Shown: positions 8,685 to 20,167, counted from the stretch's first letter. The stretch: 64,000 nt of DNA from Isoetes taiwanensis (GCA_021234155.1 JAJEKV010000095.1:417501-481500); one strand, 5' to 3'. Notes: generated by a model not told the origin, from the sequence alone. Program-made: numbers and translations.

Positions 8685-11591
8685 CTAGAGGTAATCCCCA
8701 CAAGCACATGCGCCATCCTTGAAATGATGCATTCGGTAAGCATCCTTTATTACAATCTCCCGGTTTTCAATTTTTGATATTAACTTGGTCGTACTGTGAC
8801 AATCCAAGCACACCCGCAGATTCTTTGTTGCCCGTATGGTTGTACCTGATGGAGTACTAATTAGACCAAAAGCTATGGCCAGTTTTTCGCTGTGACCACA
8901 CAAGGCATCTTCTTTTTCTGTGTCTGTCCTTTGCTGCATTACAAGATCAACTTTGGGTGTGTATCCCATTAACTTCATTTTGTTATTCAATTTTTTCAAA
9001 ACTGCATAGATGTGCTCTCTTTGAGGGTGATTCTTGTCCCCAACAACAAACTCAGTTACCTTGTTGTTAATCTCAATCCATGCCTTGGCTGGCTTTTTCC
9101 ATGCACCTGCAGTTTGCCTAAGCTCTTCAACATATGCAGTATCCGTCCAAAGGAAGGCATCACTGTAGATGCCTGACATGAGCACATACGAAGAAGCATG
9201 GTGTGGTTCCACTTCCACTGCTTTATCAAAACATTGTCTTCCTAATTCTATATTCCCATACGTTCTGCAGGCAGTAAGCAAGGATGTTAATGCAATTATG
9301 TCTGCCTTGGTAGTTTGAAGCAAATATTGCGCCTCAGATAAATATCCAGAACGGCTTAGAATATCAATCATGCAGTTAATATGATGTTTATTTGGTATCA
9401 TCCCATAATCTTCTCTCATACAGCTCAGGTACTTCCAGCCTTTCTCCACCATCCCAGAATGACCACAAGCAGCAAGAATGCTACTGAAAATCAGGTCTGA
9501 TGGTATGATCAATCCCCTTTTCATGTCTTCAAAACACTGCATAGCCAAGCCAATGTCAGCACAACGTGCATAACCACTAACCAGTGCACCCCAAGACACC
9601 ACATCTGGGTTTAGCAACTGCTTGAACACGCTTTGCGCTTCTTTCAAGCTCCCACATTTTGCATACATGTCAACAAGTGCACTTCCCAAAATAGCATCTG
9701 ATTGAAATCTAGTTATAACTTGCTTATGAATATGCCTACCCTGCTCTATGGCCCCAATACTCCCACAAGCCTTTAAGACACTTGAATATGTTACTGAGTC
9801 TGGCTTCAGTCCTTGACTTTCCATGTTATCAAAACATTCAAGGGCAAGCTGCCCTTCGCCATGCTGAGTATATCCTGCAATTAATGCATTCCATAATATC
9901 ACATTTTCTTTGGGCAGATTGTCATAGATCTCCCGTGCCTCCTCCAAGCATCCACATTTGGCATACATATCAACAAGTGCGCTTCCTAGAGCAGCATCAA
10001 CTTGGACCTCAATGATTTGCTGGTGGATTTGCCTGCCACGTTCTAAGTCACCAGTATTTCCACATGCTGACAAGGTAGTCGAAAATATAATCTCATTTGG
10101 TGTTATCCCCTCATACTGCATGTTTTCAAAACACTTTAAAGAAAGATGGCCTTCACCATTCTGGGCATACCCAGCAATCATTGCTCCCCAACATACAACA
10201 TCACGGGAAGGAAGTTCTAAAAAGGTTTTGTATGCCTCCATTAAGCTCCCACACTTTGCATACATATCCACCAGGGCACTCCCAATGTGAACATTATGTT
10301 TTAGCTCAACATCCATGCTCTGCAGATGTATGCACCTGCCCCGTTCAATGATTCCAATGTTTCCGCACAATCTCAAGATATTAGAAAATGTGACATCATT
10401 TGCCTTTAGCCCCAAATTAGGCATTTCCTCAAAACAGTCAAGAGCAGAAAACTCATCCCCATGAGAAATATATCCAGAAATCATTGCATTCCATAGTGCC
10501 AGATTTTGCTTTGGAAGCTTGTCAAATGCTGAGCATGCCTCTTGCAAATTTCCAGATTCAGCATAAGCATTGAGAAGCATACTTCCAGTAATCACATTAT
10601 CTTGGAAGCCCAGTCTAATGATATGCTCATGGATGTACCTGCTCTGATGTCCAGACAGCATGCTCCCACATGCCTTCAAAACACTTGAAAAGGTCTTTTC
10701 ATTTGGGCTTAGTCCTTCTTCCTGCATCTTATGAAAAAGTTCTAGAGCAAAAAGGCAAGAACCATGTTGAGCATACGCAGAAATCATAATGTTCCATGAC
10801 ACTATATCTCTAATTAACAAATTCTCAAAGACAATGCATGCCTCGTTTAAACTCCCACACTTTGCATATACATCAATTAATGTATTCATAAGAACAAGAT
10901 CAAACCCAAGGTTACATGTGACAATTATCTGCTCATGGATGTGGCGACTATGTTCCAGGGTCTTGGAAATTGCACATGCTTTTAAAATGCTTAAAAATGT
11001 AACCTTGCTTGGTTCTATTCTCTCCTGCCTCATGTTGTCAAAGCATTCCAGAGCAGAAATCCCTTGGTCTTGCAGGGCATATGCAGAAATCATGACATTC
11101 CAGGATACAACATCTGGGTTGAGCAACTTATAAAAGACTTTGTGTGCCTCTTTCAGGCTGCCACATTTTGCATATATACCAATGAGCACATTTCCAATGA
11201 CACCATCTTCTGGCAAAAATTCTGTTTCGATAAGTTCATCATGAATAATTCTCACCTGGTTGATTGCTGAGGTTGTGGCCAACGATTTAAGAACTTCCAT
11301 GTATACGCATCTGTCTCTTCTTGCACCTGATAAACACATCCTGTCATATAACTCATAGGCCATTTCAGCCTGACTATGCTTGCCCTGCCCAGAAATAATC
11401 GCACTCCATGTATATCTGCTTGCATTTGTAGACTGGTAGAAAGCTTCATTTGCTTCTACCAAACTTCCACACGAGACGAATATACGAATAAGATGATCGA
11501 CCAAAGAAGGCTGCAAACTAAGCCCGCCACTGAGCAACAATCTTTTAGCACATTCGAGGTCTCTATGTTTGGTGTACTTCTGGTGAACCAT
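8685..11591 (-). CDS. PLS-class pentatricopeptide repeat protein with E and DYW domains
   Basis: Uninterrupted, intronless 968-codon ORF. It contains a long series of PLS-type PPR units, seen as repeats of (N/S)ALVDMYAKCGSLxEA, (D/N)VVSWNAMISGYAQ and PNEVTFSSxLKACG from about residue 30 to 730. E/E+ motifs (SLLTACRTYGNIELG, SSYVLMSGIYSD) follow. The C-terminus is a DYW cytidine-deaminase-like domain with HSEKLAIAFGL (HxE), CLDCH (CxxC) and HHFKDGACACGDYL. Such proteins bind organellar RNA and edit specific C residues. Oddities: the last residue is Leu instead of Trp, the PG box before DYW reads KKPAKAWIEI instead of the usual PGxSWIE, and no clear N-terminal transit peptide precedes the first repeat. 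An in-frame TGA lies about 30 bases upstream of the ATG, so an unseen upstream exon is possible. Confidence 0.92.
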   Translation of the reverse strand: MVHQKYTKHRDLECAKRLLLSGGLSLQPSLVDHLIRIFVSCGSLVEANEAFYQSTNASRYTWSAIISGQGKHSQAEMAYELYDRMCLSGARRDRCVYMEVLKSLATTSAINQVRIIHDELIETEFLPEDGVIGNVLIGIYAKCGSLKEAHKVFYKLLNPDVVSWNVMISAYALQDQGISALECFDNMRQERIEPSKVTFLSILKACAISKTLEHSRHIHEQIIVTCNLGFDLVLMNTLIDVYAKCGSLNEACIVFENLLIRDIVSWNIMISAYAQHGSCLFALELFHKMQEEGLSPNEKTFSSVLKACGSMLSGHQSRYIHEHIIRLGFQDNVITGSMLLNAYAESGNLQEACSAFDKLPKQNLALWNAMISGYISHGDEFSALDCFEEMPNLGLKANDVTFSNILRLCGNIGIIERGRCIHLQSMDVELKHNVHIGSALVDMYAKCGSLMEAYKTFLELPSRDVVCWGAMIAGYAQNGEGHLSLKCFENMQYEGITPNEIIFSTTLSACGNTGDLERGRQIHQQIIEVQVDAALGSALVDMYAKCGCLEEAREIYDNLPKENVILWNALIAGYTQHGEGQLALECFDNMESQGLKPDSVTYSSVLKACGSIGAIEQGRHIHKQVITRFQSDAILGSALVDMYAKCGSLKEAQSVFKQLLNPDVVSWGALVSGYARCADIGLAMQCFEDMKRGLIIPSDLIFSSILAACGHSGMVEKGWKYLSCMREDYGMIPNKHHINCMIDILSRSGYLSEAQYLLQTTKADIIALTSLLTACRTYGNIELGRQCFDKAVEVEPHHASSYVLMSGIYSDAFLWTDTAYVEELRQTAGAWKKPAKAWIEINNKVTEFVVGDKNHPQREHIYAVLKKLNNKMKLMGYTPKVDLVMQQRTDTEKEDALCGHSEKLAIAFGLISTPSGTTIRATKNLRVCLDCHSTTKLISKIENREIVIKDAYRMHHFKDGACACGDYL

Positions 11592-12435
11592 TTTGGAATA
11601 CCCTGTTACAAATTGACGTCATTGGCTGTTGTTGGGATTGTGATTCTAAGTGTGGTTTATAGAGCAGGTTCCTCCTTCACTAGAGAACACCCAGCTTGCG
11701 AGGAAGTAGGTCAATTCGAGTTACTTACAAGTCCATCACTTACCCTATTTGATACAACATTATGAAATTTGAGAGTTTAGCTTTTTTAGGGGGTCTCGCT
11801 CATGCTAGTGAACATTTTTGGGCATGAGTTTCGCTTCTGAAAAGGTTTTTTTGGCAATTATTTTCGCTCTTCTTTTTTCTATTCTATAATGCCAGACTCC
11901 GTTGATCAGTGTGTGCCGAATTCCTAGGAACACTAGCATCCTACCTGTTAAAATCGAGAATTTCTGACATATTTCCCTGTCAAAATTTGTGGGTTCGTTA
12001 TATTTTTTTGGATGAAATCTAGATTTTTATAGGCCCCTTCCGCCCAGCTTAAATTAAATAGGAAATATACTTGTTAGGTTTTTAGAGTTTGCCACAGTTA
12101 CCGAGATGTCTATTTCGACACCATTATTTTATGCCAGTTTGGTTCGTACCAGTTATTTGGGTCTTTAGGAGGTGAAGTTTCTTTTATAAACATTCGTGTA
12201 AATGTGTCATTTGGGGACATGTCCCAAGGACCGTACTAGTATATTTTGTTGTGAGTTCTCCGCCATGGAGTGGCATATTTTCCCACTGTGGTTGCCACTG
12301 TTGGGGTGGTATAGGAAATCGTATATTGTTGGAGTGATATATGCACATGCACGCGTGAAGGAGAGATGCACGTATGCATTGAGAAGAGAGTGTTATCTAA
12401 GCAGGGAGAGAAAAAGGAGAGACAGTATATGAAAA
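11592..12435. other. Upstream flank of PPR gene, no gene seen
   Basis: This is the 5' side of the minus-strand PPR gene and should hold its promoter; no TATA box is convincing. The part from about 12200 to 12435 has short ORFs with no known motif and ends exactly where homology between the two gypsy copies starts. Confidence 0.4.
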
Positions 12436-14004
12436 ATGACCATCAAATACCATCATGGGTTCCATCATTCTTTCCTCCTTTTTGTCAAAATCCTTAATCT
12501 CACCTTTTTTTCCTCACCATTGCTCCATAATGCTTCCAATTTTCCATGAACTCCTAAGCCTATATTTGCCAATTCCTATGGGTTCTAATGCCTACACTTG
12601 CTCCTATGGTATATTCCTACCCCAAAACCTAAAGATGCTCTAGGAATATCCTATGATTCTCTCCTAAGGGTATGAAGTTCCCATGGTCTTAAGATGCTTC
12701 AAGAAACCTTTGTTTATTTTAGAGAGAACTTCAAAACCATGCTCGAGTAATTCCAGATTATCAAAATACAACATATTCTGGGAATATACATGCCAAAATA
12801 CGAAATCGTATCGCGCCATTTTCAGAGAAAATACAGCTGAGAACCCTAAATTTCTGTTTCCAGCTCAAATCATGCCGGAATTGGCTCCATAGCTCTCGAA
12901 ACTTACCTATTCTCATCTTCCCGCCCGTTAGGAACCTAATGAACCCATAAATCAAGACTAAGATTAAGAAAACATTTGAAAACTAAGTTATATACCGGGG
13001 ATTCGACAAAAGAATTTTTTTGAAGGCCCAGAAGTAAGATCCTACATTGATCATTGCTGAGCAAGCTCTGAACGATCCTGGAAGTTCCTGAGCTCTCCTC
13101 AATTGGATTTACAAGATCTAGTTGACATTACTTTCAAAAATTCTCTTATGACTTGTGATGATTATTTTCAGTATCACGAAGCTATGAAGCATCCTTATCT
13201 ATTGTTATCATGATATATTTACCTTCATATCAATTTAAATTGACGCCAAGTTGTCAAATCCATCTCGATATTTTTTCTTAACAATTCTTGCCACAAAATA
13301 TTTCTGAGAAAACTCTTGAGTGTTTTTCCGGCAACTTTGGCCCACTTGCCATCTATTCTTAGGGCTTGTGTAAGCCAAAGGAGTTGAAATCATCAAAAAT
13401 ACTACATCTAGCTCAAGTTATAAAAATTGCTCTCTGTTTTGATCGGTTTGGTGTATTTTGCCAAATCCGATACAAAAATACTTTTACATATCAAATGGGA
13501 ATCGACTACTTGCCTCTCTTCCTTATCACCATTGCAATATATTTGCTTTGGAAATTCTCAAAAACATGCTTGGAAACTCCAAATCTCATTTTCTGATCAC
13601 TGTTTCCCATATCTGACTCCTATTGACCAAATTTTGACTTCACTTTGAGATCGAATAACTCTTAAATTTAGTCTCTGACTTGGTCAGGGGCTTTACCATT
13701 GGATAACTACAACGTTTTTGACCAAGTCTATAGTGTTTGACTCGGGAAATCAATCTATATCTCACCACCACATCTGTTTTAGTAAAGGTGCCAGTTTTTT
13801 GAAATGGGAAAGGTATAGAACTTCAAATTTTTGAACTTCTCTTTAAATTTATCTTGCATAGATTGATCACCTTAAGTGATCTGGAGGTTCTAACCCCAAT
13901 TTGAGTGAAAACTCAGATTGGCTCCTTGTGGTTGACCTTTAAGCCAGGTTTAGGGTCAACATTTTGGAGGTTCTACCGAGATTCTACCTGGATTTTGAGA
14001 AGTC
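12436..14004 (+). repeat. LTR/leader region of gypsy copy 1, duplicated at 20559-22136
   Basis: About 1.57 kb upstream of gag is closely matched by 20559-22136. It must contain the LTR remainder and the untranslated leader, but without a second flanking LTR the boundary cannot be placed. ORFs such as 12683-12892 are present in both copies but carry no known domain. The two copies differ repeatedly where one has CTG or CAG and the other CG or CGG (see findings). Confidence 0.7.
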
Positions 14005-15284
14005 ATGGCTCCAAAACAGAAATTTCCAGTAGAGCAAGAACCAATGGAAGATCAGGAGACTTCAGAACCCTGCAGAGATAGATCTCTTCCCCCAAGTTTT
14101 TCAACTGGATTACTTCAAAGTTTGCCTTACCAGTTTGAATTGAATGTGCCTACTCCATTGCCTACTTTTGATTCCAGCATGAGTGCTAATACTTTTCTGA
14201 GAATTTTTGAAGATTACTACAGGGATTATGGCTTTAAGAAAGGGTGCAAGTTCTCACAATTTGAAAAGTGTTTTAAAGAGGAGAGTGAAGCTGGTGCTTG
14301 GCTGACTTATGAGAAGCTTATGGGAACTACTTCTTGGGATGATCTTGTCACCAAGTTTTTAGACAGGTTTGGAAAACTTCTTTGCTCCCAAGGATCTTGT
14401 TAATGAATTGCAAAATTTCTCCATTTATCACGGTGAAAGTGTTAGTCAAGACAAAGGAAAGATTCAAGACCTTCATAAATAGATGTCGAGAAAGGCCAAG
14501 TTTCTTTGTCCCCACACTCTTTTTGGTGTCCTCTTTCATCAAAGGCCTATCTTCTAGACCCAGAAATTCATAGAAAACTTATCAAGATTCAAGTTGAGAG
14601 GGTTTTGATTCCATCTACAATGTTTTTGCCAAGACTCTTGAATTGACCAAAATGCTTTCTATCCTACCAGGAAAAACACCATAGCTTTCATCATGACCCC
14701 TTTACCACCCGGTGCCCCGATGACCCTTATGAACCTCACCATTACGATTTCCTATCTATCTTTGTGCATAAAGAAAAGAAAAAAAACCAAAGATGAAGAG
14801 GCTGATTCTCAAATTTGAGAGGTTAAAGCAGACTTGACAAAGGTATGGCGAAGCTTTAGCGAAGTGAGTGACCAAGCAACTTGTGGAGCTCAAAACAAGC
14901 GAGGCGGTAGAACTTATCCCGAATGTATTCATTGCAATAGAACTTCACATCCGGTGATATTTGTTATTGGCAAATATGTCCTAAATGTAAAAGAAAGGTC
15001 ACTTTGGTAGAGAATGTCGGTTTGTGCTTTTTGTAAGGAGATTGGTCATCTTGACCTTAGGTGCTCTGTTAAAGAATATTTTGCCAAGCAGAGAGAGAGA
15101 AGAAAACACGAGGCAACTCCCCATATAAGGTTTCTTTGAATCTACTAGTTCTATAAGGTTTGTATGGACTCTGAGAGATGCCAAAGACCGAGGGAAGTGA
15201 TGGTGGTACAAACCGAAGCATGGGAGAGATCCATAGACTCTTGAGCCTAATAAATTTGTTCCAGAGCATTCCAGGAAATCAACA
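14005..15284 (+). pseudogene. gypsy Gag, copy 1, frameshifted
   Basis: The ATG at 14005 (MAPKQKFPVEQEP) is shared with copy 2. The capsid core reads LPTFDSSMSANTFLRIFEDYYRDYGFKKG, then FKEESEAGAWLTYEKL and DDLVTKFLDRFG, with the look of a gypsy retrotransposon_gag domain. The frame is lost after about 14400. Nucleocapsid Cys/His clusters are still visible near 14930-15065 (CIHCN, CAFCKEIGH...LRC), matching the better preserved CPKC...GHFGREC knuckle of copy 2. Several indels against copy 2 fall at CAG/CTG-like positions and may be sequence errors rather than real mutations. Confidence 0.7.
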
Positions 15285-16700
15285 TTGCCACTAACCCCTG
15301 TTATGGAAGCTCTTCCCCAAGAAATAGCTCCACCTCCCCAACAAAAGTATGGTAAGAGAGATCAAGATCTCGATGAGTTGGATGTTTTACTGAAAAATTC
15401 CAAAGTAAGTGTGGATTTATTTACCTTATTAAAGATTGCACCTGGTTATAGGAAAAAGTTATTGCAACAAACTACTTTTAGTGAGACAGTGGCTTGTGTA
15501 GGTGTTGCAAATGCCACTAGTCTTATTTTGGCTCAAAATGAAGAAGATCCAGGTGCATTTATGTGTTCAGCTACTCTAGGAGGTTATTCTTTTTCTAATG
15601 TATTGCTGGATGGTGGCTCACCTCTAAATATCATGCCTTATCATGTTATGAAAAAATGTGGGCTCGAGATAGATAAAAGGTCATTTGTTTTATTAAAATC
15701 CTTTTCAAATGCTAAAATAGCACCAGTTGGAATTGTGACCAAAGTTCCTGTTAACACTGAAGGCATTGTTGTAGCTGCCAATTTTGTTGTTGTTGCTTTT
15801 GAAGATTTAGGAGAAGATGTAGATATATATGATCTCTTTCTAGGGAGAAGATGGATGGCTACAGTTGATGCTAGGCCAATTTGGTCTGAGGGGAGATGCA
15901 CCATTTCAAATGGCACTCAAGTGGCCACAATTTACAACCAGGATGGTTCTTATAGCTTTAAGGAAGAGGTACACTTTATTAAAGAAATGCTTATAGAAGA
16001 GCCCTTAGGATCTTATAGTCTAGCAACCCCTAGCACAAAGAAAGTTGATTTGATTCCCTTGATTAGAGAGTGTGCACTACCTTCAGAGAATGGTAAAGAA
16101 GGATGTCTATACACTTCCAATAAACTCTTGGCTAAGGTAGGAAGGATTTTTCCCCAAATAACTTCTAATGTAGCAGAGTACAAGGCTTTGATTGCAGGTC
16201 TCCAAGAAGCTAAGGCTATGGACATTTCAATCATACACATTTATGGGGATTCTCAGTTAGTTTGCAGACAGGTTAGTGGTGAATATCAGGCCAAGAATGT
16301 TGACATGGAGTCTCTGAGAAACCAGGTAATGGGAATGCTTGCTTACTTTACTTCCTGGGAAATTACTCATATCCCAATGGAGCAGAATTGGGAAGCTGAT
16401 GCTTTGTGCAGGGATACCTTAATGACTTATTTATCTGAAGGAGCTATACCAGAGGAAGATCTTGATGAGGACGAGGCTAAGGAATTTTGCCCCATACTAG
16501 TTATAAATGCATCACAAGAAGAAGCAACCAATGAGGTTATTATTAATAAACATGGCCAGCAAAGAACTCTGTTTGTGGGAGATCTCTTTGATACACAAAA
16601 CAAGGAAGAGATTACCAAATTCTTTGAAGAGAGAAGTGATGTGTTTGCTTGGGATTATTCTGAGCTCATTGGTATCAAGGAAGAGGTATGTCAATTTTAA
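15285..16700 (+). CDS. gypsy protease and archaeal-type RNase H, copy 1
   Basis: Open frame of 471 codons. Retropepsin: NVLLDGGSPLNIMPYHVMKKCG with the DGGS active site at about residue 109. Later the text ITSNVAEYKALIAGLQEAKAM, IYGDSQLVCRQV and EQNWEADAL carries the E, D and D of an archaeal-type (Tat) RNase H. The first catalytic stretch, present in copy 2 as LWFDGGIS, is missing because exactly 60 bases (20 codons) are absent near 16110, so this domain should be inactive. The frame ends at TAA (16698-16700). The next codons in the same frame continue directly into reverse transcriptase, and copy 2 has the same stop. Confidence 0.75.
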   Translation: MPLTPVMEALPQEIAPPPQQKYGKRDQDLDELDVLLKNSKVSVDLFTLLKIAPGYRKKLLQQTTFSETVACVGVANATSLILAQNEEDPGAFMCSATLGGYSFSNVLLDGGSPLNIMPYHVMKKCGLEIDKRSFVLLKSFSNAKIAPVGIVTKVPVNTEGIVVAANFVVVAFEDLGEDVDIYDLFLGRRWMATVDARPIWSEGRCTISNGTQVATIYNQDGSYSFKEEVHFIKEMLIEEPLGSYSLATPSTKKVDLIPLIRECALPSENGKEGCLYTSNKLLAKVGRIFPQITSNVAEYKALIAGLQEAKAMDISIIHIYGDSQLVCRQVSGEYQAKNVDMESLRNQVMGMLAYFTSWEITHIPMEQNWEADALCRDTLMTYLSEGAIPEEDLDEDEAKEFCPILVINASQEEATNEVIINKHGQQRTLFVGDLFDTQNKEEITKFFEERSDVFAWDYSELIGIKEEVCQF

Positions 16701-18384
16701 ATTAAAATTAAGGAGGGGTGTAAACCTGTTTTCCAAAAGTTAAGGAGGATCAATGCTTCACTTTTAGATCTAATCAAGGATGAGTTGCATAAGATGTTGG
16801 ATGCAGGTGTTATTGTGGAAATTATTGATCCTGAATGGGTGTCATGCATTGTTCCAGTGGAAAAAAAGAATGGTGCTTTGAGAATTTGTATAGATTATCG
16901 AGACCTGAACAAAGCCACCATAAAAGATTGTTATCCTTTGCCTTTTCTAGAGGAAATTCTATATGCTATTGCAGGGAAAGACATGTACTCATTTTTGTAT
17001 GGTTTTTCAGGGTTTAATCAGATTAGTATCAAAGAGGAGGATCAGCCAAAGACTTCATTTATCACTCCCTGGGGTACATATGCTATGAAAAGAATGCCAT
17101 TTGGTCTAATGAATGCCCCAGCTACTTTCCAAAGAGCAATGGATGTCATTTTCAAAACCATGTCTGCTGAAGAGTTTAGGGTGTATCTAGATGACCTTTG
17201 TTTGGGTTCTCACTCTACTAACCATGTGGAATTACTTGCAAAAATTTGCTCTTTATGCGGGACTTCAGGAGTTAATCTAAATCCAAAAAAATGCATCTCT
17301 TTTGCATCAAAAGGACAGCTCTTAGGACATGAAGTATCCAACCAAGGTATTCAAGTTGCTCAAGATAAGGTTGAAGCTCTCAAAAAGCTAGCACCCCCCA
17401 GGAATTTAAAGCAGGTTAAGAGCTTTATTGGTATGAAAGAGTTTTCTTAGAATGTATATTCCAAATTTTGCTCATATCTTGAGTCCCATTTCCAAGTTGA
17501 TAAGGGTAGGTAAATTTTCTAAATCTGAAAGCAAGCACATACCTATCACATGGACTTCAGAATGCCAGGAGGCTTTTGACTTTCTCATTTCATCTATATG
17601 TGAAGCTACTCTTCTAAAAAAACCAGATCTGAGCATGCCATTTGAAGTTTATATCACTGTTACTAAAAAGGCCATAGGTTTAGCCATTTCGCAGGACAAG
17701 CATACTATAGTTTTTGCAAGCAAACAATGGTCTGCTCTTGAAGAAAAATACACCAGAATAGAAAAAAGTGCTGCTGCTCTCATGTTTCTCATTAATAGAC
17801 AAGGACATTTGCTTCTGAAAAGTCAAGTTCAAGTTCACATGAAGCAAAACCCAATGGGCTTGCTATTTGGTAAAGCAACTAATAAACCAAAGATCCAAAG
17901 ATGGGCTTGTAAGTTGCAAAGTTATGATATTTCTGTAAAAGAGTTGCATTTGGTGCGAAATCTTAGCCTTTATTTGCCTTACATATTTTTTGATCATGAA
18001 GATGAATTGGATACTACTGACACTTCACTTGCAATAGCTCATATAGAGGTAACTCCAGAAGATCAAGCTAAAGGGGGATGGCAACAACCTATTAGAGACT
18101 TTTTACAATATGGGATCATCTCCCCAAGCTTCACTTCAAGCCAAAAAAGGAGTCTCAAGGATAAATGCAGACAATTCAAGATGATAGACAATGTCTTGTG
18201 TAAAGTCAACCGAGATGGAGTCTTGTTGAGGTGTGTAGATGAAGGTGAGTCTGCTTTAATTATCAGGGAAATGCATAAAGGTATTTGTGGAGGACATTTT
18301 GCTGGTGATACTACAAAGACAAAAAGATTTCGGGCACAGTTATTACTAGCCCTCTTGTTTTTAAAGATTGTTATGAGATTATAA
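16701..18384 (+). pseudogene. gypsy reverse transcriptase and degenerate RNase H, copy 1
   Basis: Reverse transcriptase: VSCIVPVEKKNGALRICIDYRDLNKATI, MPFGLMNAPATFQRAMD and VYLDDL (catalytic YxDD) at 16700-17300. A frameshift with TAG at about 17449 separates it from the next part, IPNFAHILSPISKL, which leads into the RNase H region (WTSECQEAFDFL). In that region the usual DAS of the first catalytic site is replaced by TVTKKAIGL and the usual TDH by HMKQ. Two catalytic Asp are thus absent, as expected for a tether that has given its activity to a second RNase H. It ends with the N-terminal part of the integrase zinc site (MHKGICGGHF). Only copy 1 retains this region. Confidence 0.8.
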
Positions 18385-19399
18385 AGACTTGCCATCAATG
18401 CCAAATTTTTAGCAAAAGAATTTTCTTGCCAACCGCCCTTAATCCTATCATATCTCAGGGGCCCTTCAGATTTGGGGACTAGATTATATTGGCCCCATTA
18501 ATCCTTCTTCTGCAGGTCAACATCAACATATTATTGTGGCCACAGATTATTTTACCAAATGGGCAGAAGCTATACCTTTGAGGCAGGCTAATGCTTCCAC
18601 AACTGCAAGGTTTCTACATGAATATGTTTGTTCCAGGTTTGGTATTCCTTTTGAGTTGCATTCTGATAGGGGTACACCTTTTGTTAATGAAGTTATTGCT
18701 AACCTGTTGGACATTTTGAAGGTCAAGCATACCAAAAGCTCCTCATACTATCCCCAAGGTAATGGACAAGCTGAAGCCACTAACAAAGTGCTGAAAAGTA
18801 TTTTGCAGAAGACAATTGAGGTCAACAAGAGGGATTGGCATGTCAAAATAGTGGATGCACTTTGGGCCTAATAGTATAGAGTTACCATCAAAACAGCTAC
18901 AAATCATACACCCTTCAATTTCGTTTATGGCATAAAGGCAGTTGTACCAGTGGAACTCGAGTTGCCTTAGGCAGTTGTACCAGTGGAACTCGAGTTGCCT
19001 TCCCTGAGATTGGCTCATAAACTATGCTTACCTTTTGATAATGCCTTGCAAGAAAGATTGGATGCCTTGCTGCACCTAGATGAATATAGAATGGAAGCTG
19101 AGAATGCTAATTTGCTGAAAAAGACCAAAGATCCGGCTGCATTCAAAGCTGCACATAGACTACAGGGTACCTTTAGGAAGGGGGAACTTGTCCTTAAGTG
19201 GAATAAGTCAAAAGAAGACTCAGCTGGCAAGTTTGATAACATTTGGGAAGGACCCTTTGTGGTGCTAGAATCTGCAGGTACCAATTCCTATTGGCTACAA
19301 GAGGTTGCCTCAGAAATGTTGTTACCAAATCCTATTAATATCCTGCATTTGAAGAGGTATTGGGACCAGCATGCTTGCTTGTCCCTCTTTTTGCATTAG
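18385..19399 (+). pseudogene. gypsy integrase, copy 1
   Basis: CHQCQIF completes the HHCC zinc site near 18390. The core reads VATDYFTKWAEAIPL (first D), LHSDRGTPF (second D) and NGQAEATNKVL (E). The C-terminal part reads GKFDNIWEGPFVVLESAGTNSYWLQ and PINILHLKRYW, a usual GPY/F-type end without a chromodomain. Damage includes frame changes near 18385-18530, a TAG at 18869-18871, and a 33-bp tandem duplication at 18937-19002 that introduces another stop. This enzyme would join cDNA to host DNA. Confidence 0.8.
18937..19002 (+). repeat. 33-bp tandem duplication inside integrase
   Basis: Two exact 33-bp units (18937-18969 and 18970-19002) encode AVVPVELELP twice, with an in-frame TAG at the junction. 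One unit restores the expected reading from IKAVVPVELELPSLRLA. Confidence 0.9.
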
Positions 19400-19562
19400 A
19401 GAAGTTTAAAGATCCATGGTAGGATTAGAATAGTTAGATCTATTTAATTCTTTGAGCATATTACTTTGATAAGTTAATTTTATGATTGTAGGTTGGGCTG
19501 ACCTGAGAACAATATGAATGATCTCAAGAAAAAGAATGATTACTAATGCTTCACCAAGTGCC

Positions 19563-19875
19563 ATATGCAGGAGCATCCTTTTTCCATATTTATTCATCTG
19601 CCATAAGTGGTCCTGTTATTCATCTAGATTTCTTGCCCCTATTTTCATTCCCATAAAAGCACTCTGCAAATCAACTTCACCACCATAAGCAGAGTTGCAA
19701 GGTTTTGAGACTAACTAGTTTGTGTGTTTCCATGGCAGGTGCATCCTTTTTCCATCTTCATTCATCTGCCATAAGTAGTCCTACCATCCATTTAAACTCC
19801 TTATTCTTGTTTTTCATTCCCAAAAGAAAGCACTCTGCAATTCAGCTTCACCATCATAGCAGAGTTGCTCTTGGA
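19563..19875 (+). repeat. Direct repeat of about 135 bp after integrase
   Basis: The stretch from GCAGGAGCATCCTTTTTCC at 19566 to about 19702 recurs diverged at 19735-19875, including the shared text TTCATCTGCCATAAGT and AGCACTCTGCAA. It lies in the untranslated tail of gypsy copy 1. Confidence 0.7.
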
Positions 19876-19917
19876 AGGATCAAGGAGGCACACATTCTTT
19901 TGTTTTGGCGAGACTTC

Positions 19918-20090
19918 AACACTTGCACATTTACTCCATCCTCATGCACCTCATCCCCATCATTATCCTATCATATTCATACTCATTCACATTCTTTCTC
20001 ACTCATCACATTCCACTCACATCCTCTCACCACCATATTCACTTTCATTCCATCAACACTTGCACATTACACCCCCTCTCTACCATGATT
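19918..20090 (+). other. G-poor, pyrimidine/A tract
   Basis: About 170 bases contain only a handful of G; the strand is built from CAT, CTC and CAC words. The complementary strand is correspondingly C-poor. It lies between integrase and the presumed 3' LTR. ORFs through it (for example 19705-20088) are composition artefacts. Confidence 0.7.
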
Positions 20091-20167
20091 CTCACTCAGG
20101 CACCTTGGTATAAAGTTGAAGATCCTCTATGGCTGAGGGGACCAGCCATTCTTTTGTTTTGGCGAGA

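Noticed and set aside
9782-11765. Plus-strand ORFs opposite the PPR gene
   Set aside because: Antisense shadows of PPR repeats; the same short phrases recur because the repeats recur.
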